Assembly: GCF_003254395.2 (NCBI RefSeq)
Contig: NC_037645.1
Coordinates: 2,071,222 to 2,135,221 of the forward strand
Reading direction: 5' to 3'
DNA: 64,000 nt
Source of the DNA: Apis mellifera
Taxonomy: Eukaryota; Arthropoda; Insecta; Hymenoptera; Apidae
The translations under genes were made by a program, and so were the position numbers. Of the stretch, positions 63,981-64,000 are shown in pieces. How positions within the stretch are numbered: position 1 is the first letter of the stretch; every line of letters begins with the position of its first letter. The notes under the pieces were generated by a model. That model saw only the letters and a program-made list of their open reading frames with translations, had not been told where the DNA came from and did not search any database.

Positions 63981-64000
63981 ACATAGGAACGCCAAGCGTG

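Overview
The window is insect nuclear DNA. It is very AT-rich, has (TA)n tracts, GT-AG introns and TATA/initiator promoters, and carries two secreted cuticle proteins with the arthropod Rebers-Riddiford (RR) chitin-binding domain. The base composition and resilin-like gene pair suggest a hymenopteran, perhaps a honey bee; that is an inference, not a proof.

Positions 1 to about 45,060 hold no intact protein gene that I can support. They form a complex repeat array. Its core is a roughly 7-kb unit (U) present three times in direct orientation: U1 6,560-13,620, U2 24,880-31,560 and U3 34,990-42,010. Each U begins with a CpG-containing, TATA-less promoter-like segment (CCAATCA plus TGCGCA hexamers 12 bp apart). 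It continues through several well-formed splice donor/acceptor pairs and contains many short hairpins and two families of repeated short motifs, with no conserved reading frame. Some stem changes between copies keep pairing, so a spliced, structured long non-coding RNA is the best reading. AT-rich satellite-like spacers of about 500-bp degenerate monomers separate the units. One spacer forms a giant palindrome (1,282-6,692). A second, noisier copy (15,620-18,672) has its core flipped. Two broken inverted U copies (18,690-20,220 and 43,740-44,640) complete the array. A 25-N gap at 1,249-1,273 and many one-base indels in 1-1,248 and 14,404-18,672 suggest that part of the left end is poorly polished or falsely duplicated assembly.

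Positions 45,500 to 64,000 are ordinary AT-rich gene space with two tandem minus-strand paralogues. The first is a glycine-rich pro-resilin-like protein (45,721-49,329, four coding exons, 241 aa). The second is an asparagine/glycine-rich RR protein (56,648-63,772, four coding exons, 232 aa). Both have a coding mini-exon of 5 or 7 codons, then the rest of the signal peptide with a disordered arm, then the RR domain, then a disordered tail. Intron phases are 0, 0, 1 in both. The first gene appears to use a GC-AG third intron. Both have TATA boxes about 30 bp upstream of initiator-like sites. They probably contribute to elastic chitinous cuticle. A plus-strand TATA/initiator pair near 63,946 hints at a divergent gene just outside the window.
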